Shown piece after piece: positions 18,850-27,997 of a stretch of DNA of 64,000 nt. Location of the stretch: contig NZ_LLXZ01000218.1 of NCBI RefSeq assembly GCF_001440395.1, forward strand, positions 27,888 to 91,887, in the 5' to 3' direction. The notes under the pieces are model-generated. The model was not told where the DNA came from, did no database searches, and was given only the letters and a program-made list of their open reading frames with translations. The position numbers and the translations under genes are program-made. This stretch comes from Bradyrhizobium jicamae. GTDB lineage: Bacteria; Pseudomonadota; Alphaproteobacteria; Rhizobiales; Xanthobacteraceae. Every line of letters begins with the position of its first letter. Position 1 is the stretch's first letter.

Positions 18850-19724
18850 GCGCTGGTTCCACCTTCACCGCCGCCATGGTGCAGATGCGCACCGGGCTGC
18901 TGCCTGAGCCGAGCCTCGATCAGGGTGTCACACTGATCCGCGAGGCCGTGGCCCAGGGGGCCGACTACGTGCTCACGCCCGAAGTGAGCAACATGATGCA
19001 GCTGAACCGCAAGGCGCTGTTCGAGCATCTCGCCCCGGAAGAAGACGATCTCTCGCTGAAAGCCTATCGCGCGCTGGCGGCGGAATTGAAGATCCATCTC
19101 CATATCGGTTCGCTGGCGCTGCGCTTCTCGCCGGACCGCGCCGTCAACCGTTCGTTCCTGATCGGGCCCGACGGCAATCTGCTCGCCAGCTACGACAAGA
19201 TCCATATGTTCGATATCGACCTGCCCGGCGGCGAGAGCTATCGCGAGTCCGCCAACTACCAGCCGGGCGAAACCGCCGTGATCTCCGATCTGCCGTGGGG
19301 CCGCATCGGCCTGACGATCTGCTACGACGTGCGCTTTCCGGCGCTCTACCGGGCGCTGGCCGAAGCCGGCGCATCGTTCCTCACCGTCCCTTCCGCGTTC
19401 ACGAAGAAGACCGGCGAGGCGCATTGGCACACGCTGCTCCGCGCCCGCGCCATCGAGAACGGCTGCTTCGTGTTCGCCGCGGCGCAGGCCGGCATGCACG
19501 AGAACAAGCGCGAGACCTACGGCCACTCGCTGATCATCGCGCCCTGGGGCGAAATTCTCGCCGAAGGCGGCGTCGAGCCCGGCGTGTTCCTCGCCAAGAT
19601 CGACACATCCAGGGTGGAGACGGCGCGGAAAGCCGTGCCGTCGCTGCAGCACGGCAGGCGCTTCGGCATCGCCGACCCCAAGGCCGGCCCGGAGCACCTG
19701 CATCTCGTCCGGGGCTCGGCATGA
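18846..19724 (+). CDS. Carbon-nitrogen hydrolase, nitrilase superfamily (Nit1/Nit2-like amidase)
   Basis: 292-residue cytoplasmic hydrolase with the nitrilase catalytic Glu-Lys-Cys triad: Glu46 in LTPEVSN, Lys118 in YDKIHMFDID and Cys159 in GLTICYDVRFP. The DLPGGESYRES and HWHTLLRARAIENG blocks are typical of the Nit1/Nit2 branch, whose members hydrolyse deaminated glutathione or alpha-ketoglutaramate (metabolite repair). Its coupling to glutaredoxin supports a deaminated-glutathione role, but this is an inference. It overlaps both neighbours by four bases. Confidence 0.9.
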   Translation: MSAGSTFTAAMVQMRTGLLPEPSLDQGVTLIREAVAQGADYVLTPEVSNMMQLNRKALFEHLAPEEDDLSLKAYRALAAELKIHLHIGSLALRFSPDRAVNRSFLIGPDGNLLASYDKIHMFDIDLPGGESYRESANYQPGETAVISDLPWGRIGLTICYDVRFPALYRALAEAGASFLTVPSAFTKKTGEAHWHTLLRARAIENGCFVFAAAQAGMHENKRETYGHSLIIAPWGEILAEGGVEPGVFLAKIDTSRVETARKAVPSLQHGRRFGIADPKAGPEHLHLVRGSA

Positions 19725-20191
19725 TCCGCTACAACCTTCGCTGCGAGAAGGGCCATGCGTTCGAGAGCTGGTTTCAAAGCTCCGCGGCCTATGAAAGCCA
19801 GGAAAAGCGCAGGCTGGTGAGCTGCCCTGCTTGCGGCTCGGTGAAGGTCGAGCGCGCCATCATGGCCCCGCAGATCGTCAGCAAGAAGGGCCGCGAGCAA
19901 GCCGCGCCCGCGCCAGCCGCGCCTGCGGAAGCAACCGGATCGGAATCGACGCCGCTATTGATGGCGCAGGAACGCGAATTGCGCACGAAGCTGAAGGAAT
20001 TGCGCGATCATATCGTGAAAAATGCCGACAATGTCGGCGAGCGCTTCCCCAACGAAGCGCGCAAGATGCATTACGGCGACATCGAGCATCGTCCGATCTA
20101 TGGCGAGGCTTCACCCGACGAGGCCCGTGCGCTGATCGACGAAGGCGTTGAGGTTTCTCCGTTGCCGGTGCTGCCGGACGATCGGAATTAG
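19721..20191 (+). CDS. DUF1178 family protein
   Basis: 156-residue protein of the DUF1178 family, function unknown. The N-terminus MIRYNLRCEKGHAFESWFQ with one Cys and SCPACGSVKVERAIMAP with a CxxC form a likely zinc ribbon (Cys8, Cys35, Cys38). After an Ala/Pro-rich linker, the C-terminal NVGERFPNEARKMHYGD and RPIYGEAS segments are the conserved DUF1178 signature. The ATG overlaps the nitrilase stop. A family A repeat follows and may end the operon. Confidence 0.9.
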   Translation: MIRYNLRCEKGHAFESWFQSSAAYESQEKRRLVSCPACGSVKVERAIMAPQIVSKKGREQAAPAPAAPAEATGSESTPLLMAQERELRTKLKELRDHIVKNADNVGERFPNEARKMHYGDIEHRPIYGEASPDEARALIDEGVEVSPLPVLPDDRN

Positions 20192-20206
20192 CGCGAAGCG
20201 CGATTC

Positions 20207-20298
20207 CGTAGGGTGGGCAAAGCGCAGCGTGCCCACCATCACCTTTCGCGAATTGAGAATGGTGGGCACGGCGCAAGCGCGCCTTTGCCCACCCTACG
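20207..20298. repeat. Dispersed inverted repeat, family A, copy 2
   Basis: Starts CGTAGGGTGGGCAAAGCG and ends CTTTGCCCACCCTACG, with inner CGTGCCCACCA and TGGTGGGCACG arms. It lies between the convergent DUF1178 and DMT-transporter genes and could act as a terminator. Confidence 0.88.
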
Positions 20299-20321
20299 AA
20301 TCCCGGATCTACGGCTTCTGG

Positions 20322-21221
20322 CTACGCCGCCACCAATAGCGCCACGCCAGCCACGATCAGCACGATGCCCAAAAGTTCGCGCGCCGAAATGGGCTGCTTG
20401 AACGAGTAATACGCAACCGCCTGCGCAAACAGCACCTCGACCAGCGCCAGCGTGCGCACGTTGGCCGCCGCCGTCAGCGCGAAAGCCAGAAACCAGAATT
20501 GCGAGGCGAACGCGCCCATGAAACCCGCCAGCATCGAAGGCCGCCACAGGCCGAAAATCTTCATCAGCACATCGGGCGCGCGGGCGAGCAGATAGACCGT
20601 CAGCACCAGCGTCTGCACGAACAGGCCGAATACTAGTGTGTAGGACGCCGCGGTGACGAAGGAGACGCCGGGCACCGTGATGATCGCGCCGCGGAAACCG
20701 ATGGCCGACAGCGCAAAGCAACCGGCGGCAACGAGACCGATGATCGTCGGCTTGAGCTCGGCAAAGCCCTTCTCGCCGCCCGGCCGCAGCGCAGTGATGA
20801 CCACGCCGACGGTCGCGATCAGGATCGCGATCACCTTCAGCACCGTCAAATGGTCGCTGAGGAAGATGAATCCGAAGATCGCGGTCTGGATAGCCTCGGT
20901 CTTCAGGTAGGCCGTCGTCACGACAAAGGAGCGGTCGTTCATTGCCAGCAGCATCAAGCCGGTGGCGACGATCTGGCTGAGCGCGCCGAGCAGCAGCCAC
21001 GGCCAGAACACCGCCGTCGGCCAAGGCACGGGATCGCCGGTGACGGCAATCGCGAGCGCAAAGAAAATAACCGAGAACGGAAAGCCGAACAGGAAGCGGA
21101 TATTGGTCGCGCCCCAGGTCCCGAGCGGGCCCGTTAACGAGCGCTGCATCGCGTTGCGCGCGACCTGGCCGAACGCAGCAATGAGAGTGAAGGGAATCCA
21201 GAGGGTCGCGAGGGACAGCAT
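20322..21221 (-). CDS. DMT superfamily (EamA) transporter
   Basis: 299-residue inner-membrane protein with about ten hydrophobic segments, the two-fold EamA repeat architecture of drug/metabolite exporters. The first half opens PFTLIAAFGQVARNAMQRSL and the second half begins near KPTIIGLVAAGCFAL. Substrates of this family range from amino acids to drugs and cannot be assigned here. It stands alone between two repeat elements. It is one of four EamA proteins in the window, none very similar to another by eye. Confidence 0.85.
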   Translation of the reverse strand: MLSLATLWIPFTLIAAFGQVARNAMQRSLTGPLGTWGATNIRFLFGFPFSVIFFALAIAVTGDPVPWPTAVFWPWLLLGALSQIVATGLMLLAMNDRSFVVTTAYLKTEAIQTAIFGFIFLSDHLTVLKVIAILIATVGVVITALRPGGEKGFAELKPTIIGLVAAGCFALSAIGFRGAIITVPGVSFVTAASYTLVFGLFVQTLVLTVYLLARAPDVLMKIFGLWRPSMLAGFMGAFASQFWFLAFALTAAANVRTLALVEVLFAQAVAYYSFKQPISARELLGIVLIVAGVALLVAA

Positions 21222-21320
21222 GGGGAATACCGGCGGGAAGCTGCCGCACCGTGCCGGGCGGGATGGGTCAGGTCAACCGAAGCGGCGTCATGACAGGATT
21301 GCGTCCAACCGCAAAGGTGA

Positions 21321-21463
21321 TGTTGTCCCTGCGAACGCAGGGACCCATACGCCGCGGCTTCTCAATCTTATTCCGCTGGTCGACGACTTTCGCGCAACAA
21401 TGAACACATATGGTTATGGGTCCCTGCGCCCGTGCGCAATTGCGCACTAGGCAGGGACGACAC
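21321..21463. repeat. Dispersed inverted repeat, family F
   Basis: The left end TGTTGTCCCTGCG and right end GCAGGGACGACACC form inverted termini, with inner copies GCAGGGACCCATA and TATGGGTCCCTGCG. It occupies most of the gap between the EamA gene and ubiG. Confidence 0.75.
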
Positions 21464-21492
21464 CGGTTATGTGGCTAAGGTGCCGGGATCGA

Positions 21493-22260
21493 CTACACGC
21501 CCTCCGCCACCACCATGTAGTTCACGTCCATGTCGGAGGAGATGCTCCACCGGTCGGCGAGCGGGTTATAGACCACACCGGCCTGCTCGGTGATGGTGAG
21601 GCGGTTGTTGGCGAGATGCTGGGCAAGCTCATCCGGCGTGACGAACTTGTCCCACTGATGGGTGCCGCGCGGCAGCCAGCGCAGGACGTATTCCGCGCCG
21701 ACGATCGCGAGCGCAAAGCTCTTCCAGTTGCGGTTCAGCGTCGAGACCACCATCAGCCCGCCCGGCTTGACCATGGCCGCACAGCGGGTGAGGAATGCGC
21801 CGACATCGGTGACATGCTCGATCACTTCCATCGCCAGCACGATGTCGAAGCGCTCGCGGTGGTCCATCTGCTCGACGGTGGTGCAGCGATAGTCGATCGA
21901 CAGATGACCCTTGTCGGCATGCAGTCTGGCGGCGGCGATGTTGGTTGCCGAGGGATCGACTCCGATCACCTGCGCGCCGAGACGCGTCAAAGGCTCGCAC
22001 AGCAGGCCCGCGCCACAGCCGATATCGAGGATCCGCAGTCCCGACAGGCAGCTCAGACTCCGGGCATTGCGCTCGAACTTGCGGCATGCGGCGTCTCTGA
22101 TGTAGCCGAGCCGCAGCGGATTGATCTTGTGCAGCGGGGCCATCTTGCCCTTGGGGTCCCACCACTCGTCGGACAGTTTGGAGAATTTCGCGACCTCGGC
22201 CGGGTCAACGGTCGAGCCGGTGGCGGAGAAACCGGCGGAAGAATTCTGCTGCATGGCCAT
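21493..22260 (-). CDS. ubiG: Ubiquinone biosynthesis O-methyltransferase UbiG
   Basis: 255-residue SAM-dependent methyltransferase catalysing both O-methylations in ubiquinone synthesis. The N-terminal FSKLSDEWWDPKGKMAPLH and INPLRLGYI are UbiG signatures. The SAM-binding motif is ILDIGCGAGLL, followed by VIGVDPSATNI. The C-terminal HQWDKFVTPDEL and GVVYNPL segments also match. The start lies 3 bases after the stop of the upstream PH-domain gene, suggesting an operon. Confidence 0.96.
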   Translation of the reverse strand: MAMQQNSSAGFSATGSTVDPAEVAKFSKLSDEWWDPKGKMAPLHKINPLRLGYIRDAACRKFERNARSLSCLSGLRILDIGCGAGLLCEPLTRLGAQVIGVDPSATNIAAARLHADKGHLSIDYRCTTVEQMDHRERFDIVLAMEVIEHVTDVGAFLTRCAAMVKPGGLMVVSTLNRNWKSFALAIVGAEYVLRWLPRGTHQWDKFVTPDELAQHLANNRLTITEQAGVVYNPLADRWSISSDMDVNYMVVAEGV

Positions 22261-22263
22261 GGT

Positions 22264-22743
22264 TCAGGTGCCGGCCGGTCGTGCGGTGATGGCATTGCGG
22301 AACGACAATGGCGACGCGATCATATCGAGGGTCTTGCCACCCTCGCCGACCCCCAGGACCGTCACGTCGCCGTAGTTGAGGAGGCGACCGAGGATGCTCT
22401 GGTTGACGTCAACGCTCTCAACCTTGTCCACACTCATCTCGAACGTCTGCCGCTTTACAAAGCCGGTCTTGTGAACGACGCGGAAATTGGTGACGTCGGT
22501 CTCGGTGGTCCAGCGATGGAACCAGGCGGTTGCCGTCTTGTACAATGCAGCGACGGCTGAGATCGCCGCCAGCGACAGACAGATCAATACGGGTGGTCCC
22601 GCTGACACCAGGCCCGAGAGCACCAGGAATACGCCCGCCACAATCCAGCCGATGATCGCCGGCAGGAAAAAGATCCAGTGCGCGTTGGTTGAATACAGCA
22701 CCTTTTCCCCGGGCTGCAGGATCTCATCGATATATCGGCCCAT
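22264..22743 (-). CDS. Membrane protein with bacterial PH domain (bPH2)
   Basis: 159-residue protein of the PH domain (YdbT/DUF304) type. Two transmembrane segments are at about residues 22-43 and 48-68. The bPH2 domain from about 78 includes TDVTNFRVVHKTGF, VDKVESVDVNQSILGRLLNYGDV and VLGVGEGG. Such proteins sit in the inner membrane; their function is not established. It lies immediately upstream of ubiG. Confidence 0.85.
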   Translation of the reverse strand: MGRYIDEILQPGEKVLYSTNAHWIFFLPAIIGWIVAGVFLVLSGLVSAGPPVLICLSLAAISAVAALYKTATAWFHRWTTETDVTNFRVVHKTGFVKRQTFEMSVDKVESVDVNQSILGRLLNYGDVTVLGVGEGGKTLDMIASPLSFRNAITARPAGT

Positions 22744-22918
22744 ACGCTCGCCCTGAATTAACCCGCTACCACAGCAATTTGCGCTATTTTGGGTCGAAAA
22801 CGGAACCGGGGGTGCTTGCCCCGGACCGCGCCGCTATGTATACGCCGCTTTCGACCCGGGCGCTCCACTTTCCGTGCGGGTCACCTAACTTATCCTCACA
22901 GGGAATGCACGCGTCGTC

Positions 22919-24172
22919 ATGGGCCGCCTCGTGATGAAATTCGGCGGCACGTCCGTCGCGAATATCGACCGAATCCGCAACGTCGCGCGTCACGTCAAGC
23001 GCGAAGTCGACGCCGGACATGATGTCGCCGTCGTCGTCTCGGCCATGGCCGGCAAGACCAACGAGCTGGTCGAGTGGTGCCGCGACGCCTCGCCGATGCA
23101 TGATGCGCGCGAATATGACGCCGTGGTGGCATCCGGCGAACAGGTGACCTCGGGCCTGCTCGCGATCGTGCTGCAGGGCATGGGCATCCAGGCCCGCTCC
23201 TGGCAGGGCTGGCAGATCGCGATCAAGACTTCCGACGCCCACGCCTCGGCGCGCATTCTCGAGATCGACGGCACGGAGATCATCAACCGCTTCGGAGATC
23301 GCAAGGAAGTCGCCGTCATCGCCGGCTTCCAGGGCATCAATCCGCAGACCAACCGAATCACCACGCTGGGGCGCGGCGGTTCGGATACCTCGGCAGTGGC
23401 GATTGCCGCCGCCATCCGGGCCGACCGCTGCGACATCTATACCGACGTCGATGGCGTCTACACCACCGATCCGCGGGTGGTTCCCAAGGCGCGGCGGCTC
23501 GACAAGATCGCGTTCGAAGACATGCTGGAACTGGCCTCGCTGGGCGCCAAGGTGCTGCAGGTGCGTTCGGTGGAACTCGGCATGGTGCACAACATGCCGG
23601 TGTTCGTCCGTTCCAGCTTCGACAAGCCCGAGGATATCGACCCGCACGGCACGCCGCCGGGCACGCTGATCTGCAGCGAGGAGGAAATCATGGAAAGCCA
23701 CGTCGTCACCGGCATCGCCTTCTCCAAGGACGAAGCCCAGATTTCGCTCCGCCAGATCGAGGACAAGCCGGGCGTCGCCGCCGCGATCTTCGGCCCGCTG
23801 GCGGACGCCAACATCAACGTCGACATGATCGTGCAGAACGTGTCTGAGGACGGCAAGACTACCGACCTCACCTTCACCGTTCCGGCCTCCGACTATAACC
23901 GCGCCCGCGACACCATCACCGCCGCCAAGAGCAAGATCGGCTATATCAGGCTCGACAGCGCCACCGACGTGTCGAAGGTCTCGGTGATCGGCAGCGGCAT
24001 GCGCAGCCATGCCGGCGTCGCGGCGAAGGCGTTCAAGGCCCTGTCCGAGCGCAACATCAACATCCGCGCCATCACCACCTCGGAGATCAAGTTTTCGGTG
24101 CTGATCGATGCCGCCTACACCGAGCTCGCGGTGCGCACGCTGCACACGCTCTACGGGCTGGACCAGACCTAA
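22919..24172 (+). CDS. lysC: Aspartate kinase
   Basis: 417-residue cytoplasmic kinase phosphorylating L-aspartate, the entry to lysine, threonine, methionine and diaminopimelate synthesis. The N-terminal kinase domain begins MKFGGTSVANIDRI and includes TLGRGGSDTSAVAIA and DVDGVYTTDPR. Two ACT domains follow from about residue 265 (GIAFSKDEAQISLRQIEDKPG and VSVIGSGMRSHAGVAAKAF), so feedback inhibition by lysine or threonine is likely. The length is normal. A hairpin repeat follows the stop. Confidence 0.96.
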   Translation: MGRLVMKFGGTSVANIDRIRNVARHVKREVDAGHDVAVVVSAMAGKTNELVEWCRDASPMHDAREYDAVVASGEQVTSGLLAIVLQGMGIQARSWQGWQIAIKTSDAHASARILEIDGTEIINRFGDRKEVAVIAGFQGINPQTNRITTLGRGGSDTSAVAIAAAIRADRCDIYTDVDGVYTTDPRVVPKARRLDKIAFEDMLELASLGAKVLQVRSVELGMVHNMPVFVRSSFDKPEDIDPHGTPPGTLICSEEEIMESHVVTGIAFSKDEAQISLRQIEDKPGVAAAIFGPLADANINVDMIVQNVSEDGKTTDLTFTVPASDYNRARDTITAAKSKIGYIRLDSATDVSKVSVIGSGMRSHAGVAAKAFKALSERNINIRAITTSEIKFSVLIDAAYTELAVRTLHTLYGLDQT

Positions 24173-24594
24173 AGCGTGATGACTTTTCTTCGAATCGTCA
24201 TCCCGCTTTATCTTTTTGTTTGAGCATGATCTTTTCGGAAAACCGGTGCCCACTTTTCCGGATCATGCTCTAGAACGATTTTCTCTCAAATTTTGCGCAT
24301 GGTTTGATCGCCAATCCGGTTTGGCTTGGCGGATCTCCGCTTCGCGGCGCAGCATCGGCCCTGACACAGACGTTATTGTTTCTGGCAGGCGTTTTGCTTG
24401 GCAAAGCAAGCCTCGATTGGCTATACGGCCTGTGAGGTGGGTTGCCGCAAACTGCACCAAGGTTTTGGCGATCCCGATTCGGTGGATCACGTGCCTGCGG
24501 CAGCGCCGAATGAATAAAATTGTAGTATTTCGTAGGTTTCACGCCAGCTACCGGCCACCCGGCGGGCTGGCCTCGCGGGGGAGGATACCAGCAC
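24173..24594. other. Intergenic region between lysC and ptsP, 422 bases
   Basis: It contains the family D repeat at 24222-24270 and, further on, no supported gene. A GGGGGAGG-type ribosome-binding site precedes ptsP. The minus-strand frame crossing it is antisense to ptsP. Confidence 0.5.
24222..24270. repeat. Dispersed inverted repeat, family D, copy 1
   Basis: Perfect outer arms GAGCATGATC (24222-24231) and GATCATGCTC (24261-24270), with inner TCGGAAAA and TTTTCCG arms. The hairpin is strong and lies 50 bases after lysC, so it may end that transcript. The element type is common in Bradyrhizobium intergenic DNA (general knowledge). Confidence 0.8.
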
Positions 24595-26862
24595 ATGCGG
24601 AGCACGTCGGGAGGTCCCCGCGTCTTGCTGAGACGGCTCCGCGAAACCATGGCGGAGAAGGTCTCGGCCCAGGAGCGCCTGGACAAGATCGTGGTGCTGA
24701 TCGCGGCCAACATGGTGGCCGAGGTCTGCTCCTGCTACGTGCTGCGCATCGATAACACGCTCGAACTTTACGCTACCGAGGGTCTGAACCGCGACGCAGT
24801 GCACCGCACCGTGCTGAACGCGCATGAGGGCCTCGTCGGCCTGGTTTCCAGCGAGGCGAGCCCGCTCAACCTCTCCGATGCGCAGAGCCATCCGGCGTTC
24901 TCGTTCCGCCCGGAAACCGGCGAAGAAATCTACCACTCGTTCCTCGGCGTGCCGATCCTGCGAGCCGGCAACACGCTCGGCGTGCTGGTGGTGCAGAACC
25001 GCGCCAAGCGCACCTATGTCGAGGAAGAGGTCGAGGCGCTGCAGACCACCGCCATGGTGCTGGCGGAAATGATCGCCTCCGGCGAGCTGGCGGCGCTGGC
25101 GCAGCCCGGCGCGGAACCGGCGGCGCGGCATTCGCTGCACAAGACGGGTGCAATCCTCTCCGACGGCATCGCGCTCGGCCATGTCGTGCTGCACGAGCCG
25201 CGGGTCGTCATCACCAACTACATCGCCGAGGACCTGCCGAAGGAAATCAAGAAGCTCGACGCGGCGCTGGCCAAGCTGCGCGCCGATCTCGACCGCATGC
25301 TGGAGCGCGGCGACGTCGCCGAGGGCGGCGAGCACCGCGAGGTGCTGGAAGCCTACCGCATGTTCGCCAACGACCACGGATGGTCGCACAAGCTGCACGA
25401 GGCGGTCGCCACCGGCCTCACCGCCGAAGCCGCCGTCGAACGCGTGCAGTCCGATACCCGCGCCCGCATGCTGCGCTCGACCGACCCTTATCTGCGCGAT
25501 CGGCTGCACGACCTGGAAGACCTCGGCCACCGCCTGATGCGGCAACTGGTCGGGCAGGACCACGCGCCCTCGCGCGAACAACTTCCCGAAAACGCCATCC
25601 TGATCGCGCGTGCGATGGGCCCGGCGGCGCTGCTCGACTACGACCGCAAGCGACTGCGCGGCCTGGTGCTGGAGGAAGGCACCGCCAACTCCCATGTCTC
25701 GATCGTGGCGCGCGCACTCGGTATTCCCGCCGTCGGCGAAGTGCCGAACGCGCCCGGCATCGCCGATCCCGGCGACGCCATCATCGTCGACGGCACCTCG
25801 GGCTCGATCTATGTCCGCCCCTCGGCCGAGATCGAATCGGCCTACGCCGAGCGGGTGCGGTTCCGCGCCCGCCGCCAGGCACAATATGCCGCGCTGCGCG
25901 ACATGCCCTGCGTGACCAAGGACGGCCAGGCGGTCGAGCTGATGATCAACGCGGGTCTCGTCATCGACCTGCCGCATATCGACGACACCGGCAGCGCCGG
26001 CATCGGCCTGTTCCGCACCGAGTTGCAATTCATGGTCGGCCAGAGCCTGCCGCGCTCGTCCGACCAGCTCGCGCTTTATCGCACCGTGCTGGATGCCGCC
26101 GGCACCAAGCCGGTGACGTTCCGCACCCTCGATATCGGCGGCGACAAGGCGCTGCCCTATATGGAGGCCGTGATCGAGGAAAATCCCGCGCTCGGCTGGC
26201 GCGCGATCCGGCTCGGCCTCGACCGGCCGGGATTGCTGCGCGGCCAGATTCGCGCGCTGCTGCGGGCCGGCGGCGGCCGCGCGCTGAAGATCATGTTTCC
26301 GATGATTTCCGATGTCGCCGAGTTTGACCAGGCCAAGGCCATCGTCGAGCGCGAATTGACCTATCTGCGCCAGCATGGCCACGCGCTGCCGGAACGCATC
26401 GACGTCGGCACCATGGTGGAGGTGCCGGCGCTGCTCTATCAGCTCGACGAACTCCTCAAGAAGGTCGACTTCGTTTCGGTCGGGTCGAACGACCTGTTCC
26501 AGTTCATGTTCGCGGTCGACCGCGGCAACGCCAAGGTATCCGATCGGTTCGACACCATGTCGGCGCCGATCCTGCGCGCGCTGCGCGACATCGTGCGCAA
26601 GGCGCAGGCGGCGAAGAAGATGGCGTCGCTGTGCGGCGAGATGGCCTCGAAGCCGCTCGGCGCGCTGGCGCTGATTGCGCTGGGTTACCGCTCGCTGTCG
26701 CTGTCGGCTACCGGCCATGGCCCGGTGAAGGCGATGATTCTCGACCTCGACGCCAAGAAGGCCGAGGCGGTCATGATGCCGCTGCTCGACGCGCCGGCCG
26801 GCAGTGTCTCGATTCGGCAGAAGCTGATGGAATTCGCGGAAGCCGAGGGGCTGTCGTTGTAG
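24595..26862 (+). CDS. ptsP: Phosphoenolpyruvate-protein phosphotransferase PtsP (EI-Ntr)
   Basis: First enzyme of the nitrogen phosphotransferase system; it passes phosphate from PEP to NPr and on to EIIA-Ntr, regulating nitrogen and potassium use and PHB metabolism. The 755-residue protein has an N-terminal GAF domain (about 20-165), which binds glutamine or alpha-ketoglutarate in relatives. The phospho-histidine domain has His367 in GTANSHVSIVARALGIPAV. The C-terminal PEP-binding barrel has GIGLFRTELQFM, DIGGDKALPY, VGSNDLFQF and active-site Cys680 in SLCGEMASKP. The start is at 24595, where the ribosome-binding site fits. prfA follows after 55 bases. Confidence 0.96.
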   Translation: MRSTSGGPRVLLRRLRETMAEKVSAQERLDKIVVLIAANMVAEVCSCYVLRIDNTLELYATEGLNRDAVHRTVLNAHEGLVGLVSSEASPLNLSDAQSHPAFSFRPETGEEIYHSFLGVPILRAGNTLGVLVVQNRAKRTYVEEEVEALQTTAMVLAEMIASGELAALAQPGAEPAARHSLHKTGAILSDGIALGHVVLHEPRVVITNYIAEDLPKEIKKLDAALAKLRADLDRMLERGDVAEGGEHREVLEAYRMFANDHGWSHKLHEAVATGLTAEAAVERVQSDTRARMLRSTDPYLRDRLHDLEDLGHRLMRQLVGQDHAPSREQLPENAILIARAMGPAALLDYDRKRLRGLVLEEGTANSHVSIVARALGIPAVGEVPNAPGIADPGDAIIVDGTSGSIYVRPSAEIESAYAERVRFRARRQAQYAALRDMPCVTKDGQAVELMINAGLVIDLPHIDDTGSAGIGLFRTELQFMVGQSLPRSSDQLALYRTVLDAAGTKPVTFRTLDIGGDKALPYMEAVIEENPALGWRAIRLGLDRPGLLRGQIRALLRAGGGRALKIMFPMISDVAEFDQAKAIVERELTYLRQHGHALPERIDVGTMVEVPALLYQLDELLKKVDFVSVGSNDLFQFMFAVDRGNAKVSDRFDTMSAPILRALRDIVRKAQAAKKMASLCGEMASKPLGALALIALGYRSLSLSATGHGPVKAMILDLDAKKAEAVMMPLLDAPAGSVSIRQKLMEFAEAEGLSL

Positions 26863-26917
26863 CGAGGCTCTGGCCCGACAACGCCGCTTTCCCTTTCCGG
26901 TCCTTGAGAACAACGCC

Positions 26918-27997
26918 ATGCTACCCGAAGCCAAACTCGATATCCTGCTCGCCCACCACGCCTCGCTCGAGGCCGAGCTGCTGGGCCAGTTGAACTCCGA
27001 AAAATACGTCCAGATCACGCGCGAGCTCGCCGAGCTCAATCCGCTGATCGACGCCGTAAAGACCTATCGCACGGCGCGGGCCGAGATTGCCGGCGCAGAA
27101 TCGCTGCTGGCTGATGCCGCCACCGATCCCGAAATGCGCAGCATGGCCGAAGCCGAACTGGAGACGCTGCAGGCGCGTGTCGCTGACCTCGAGCAGAAGA
27201 TCCGCGTGGCGCTGCTGCCCAAGGACGCCATGGACGACCGCAACGTGATGCTGGAAATCCGCGCCGGCACCGGCGGCGACGAGGCCTCGCTGTTCGCCGG
27301 TGACCTGTTCCGGATGTATGAGCGGTTTGCGGCCTTGCAGGGCTGGAAGGTCGAGGTGATCTCGGCCTCGGAAGGCACCGTCGGCGGTTTCAAGGAAATC
27401 ATCGCCGAGGTGCAGGGCCGCGGCGCATTTGCAAAACTGAAATTCGAATCCGGCGTGCACCGCGTGCAGCGCGTGCCCGATACCGAAACGCAGGGGCGCA
27501 TCCACACCTCCGCCGCCACCGTGGCCGTGCTGCCCGAAGTCGAGGATGTCGATGTCGACATCAAGAACGAGGATCTGCGGATCGAGACCATGCGCGCGCA
27601 AGGCGCCGGCGGCCAGCACGTCAACAAGACCGAATCGGCGATCCGCATCACCCATATTCCGACCGGCATCGTGGTGATGATGCAGGACAGCCGCTCGCAG
27701 CATAAGAACCGCGCTTCCGCGATGAACATCCTGCGCTCGCGCATCTATGACGCCGAGCGCCAGCGCGTCGATGCGGCGCGCTCCGCCGATCGCAAGGAGA
27801 AGGTCGGCTCCGGCGACCGCAGCGAGCGCATCCGCACCTATAATTTCCCGCAGGGCCGCGTCACCGACCATCGCATCAACCTGACGCTCTACAAGCTGCC
27901 GCAGGTCATTGCAGGCGAATCGCTCGGCGACCTGATCGATGCGCTCACCACCGAGCACCAGGCCGCACAGCTCGCGGCGCAAGGCGCGGCGGCGTGA
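26918..27997 (+). CDS. prfA: Peptide chain release factor 1
   Basis: RF1 reads UAA and UAG stop codons and triggers peptide release on the ribosome. The 359-residue protein has the catalytic GGQ at residues 231-233 in AQGAGGQHVNKTES. The stop-codon recognition PxT motif appears as PDT (187-189) in HRVQRVPDTETQGRIHTSAA; the variant middle residue is normal. Its stop overlaps the GTG start of prmC, whose product methylates the GGQ glutamine, a classic coupled pair. Confidence 0.98.
   Translation: MLPEAKLDILLAHHASLEAELLGQLNSEKYVQITRELAELNPLIDAVKTYRTARAEIAGAESLLADAATDPEMRSMAEAELETLQARVADLEQKIRVALLPKDAMDDRNVMLEIRAGTGGDEASLFAGDLFRMYERFAALQGWKVEVISASEGTVGGFKEIIAEVQGRGAFAKLKFESGVHRVQRVPDTETQGRIHTSAATVAVLPEVEDVDVDIKNEDLRIETMRAQGAGGQHVNKTESAIRITHIPTGIVVMMQDSRSQHKNRASAMNILRSRIYDAERQRVDAARSADRKEKVGSGDRSERIRTYNFPQGRVTDHRINLTLYKLPQVIAGESLGDLIDALTTEHQAAQLAAQGAAA

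Noticed and set aside
24487..27039. 850-codon open frame on the minus strand opposite ptsP
   Set aside because: Antisense to a clear PtsP with all catalytic motifs; no homologous features in the frame.
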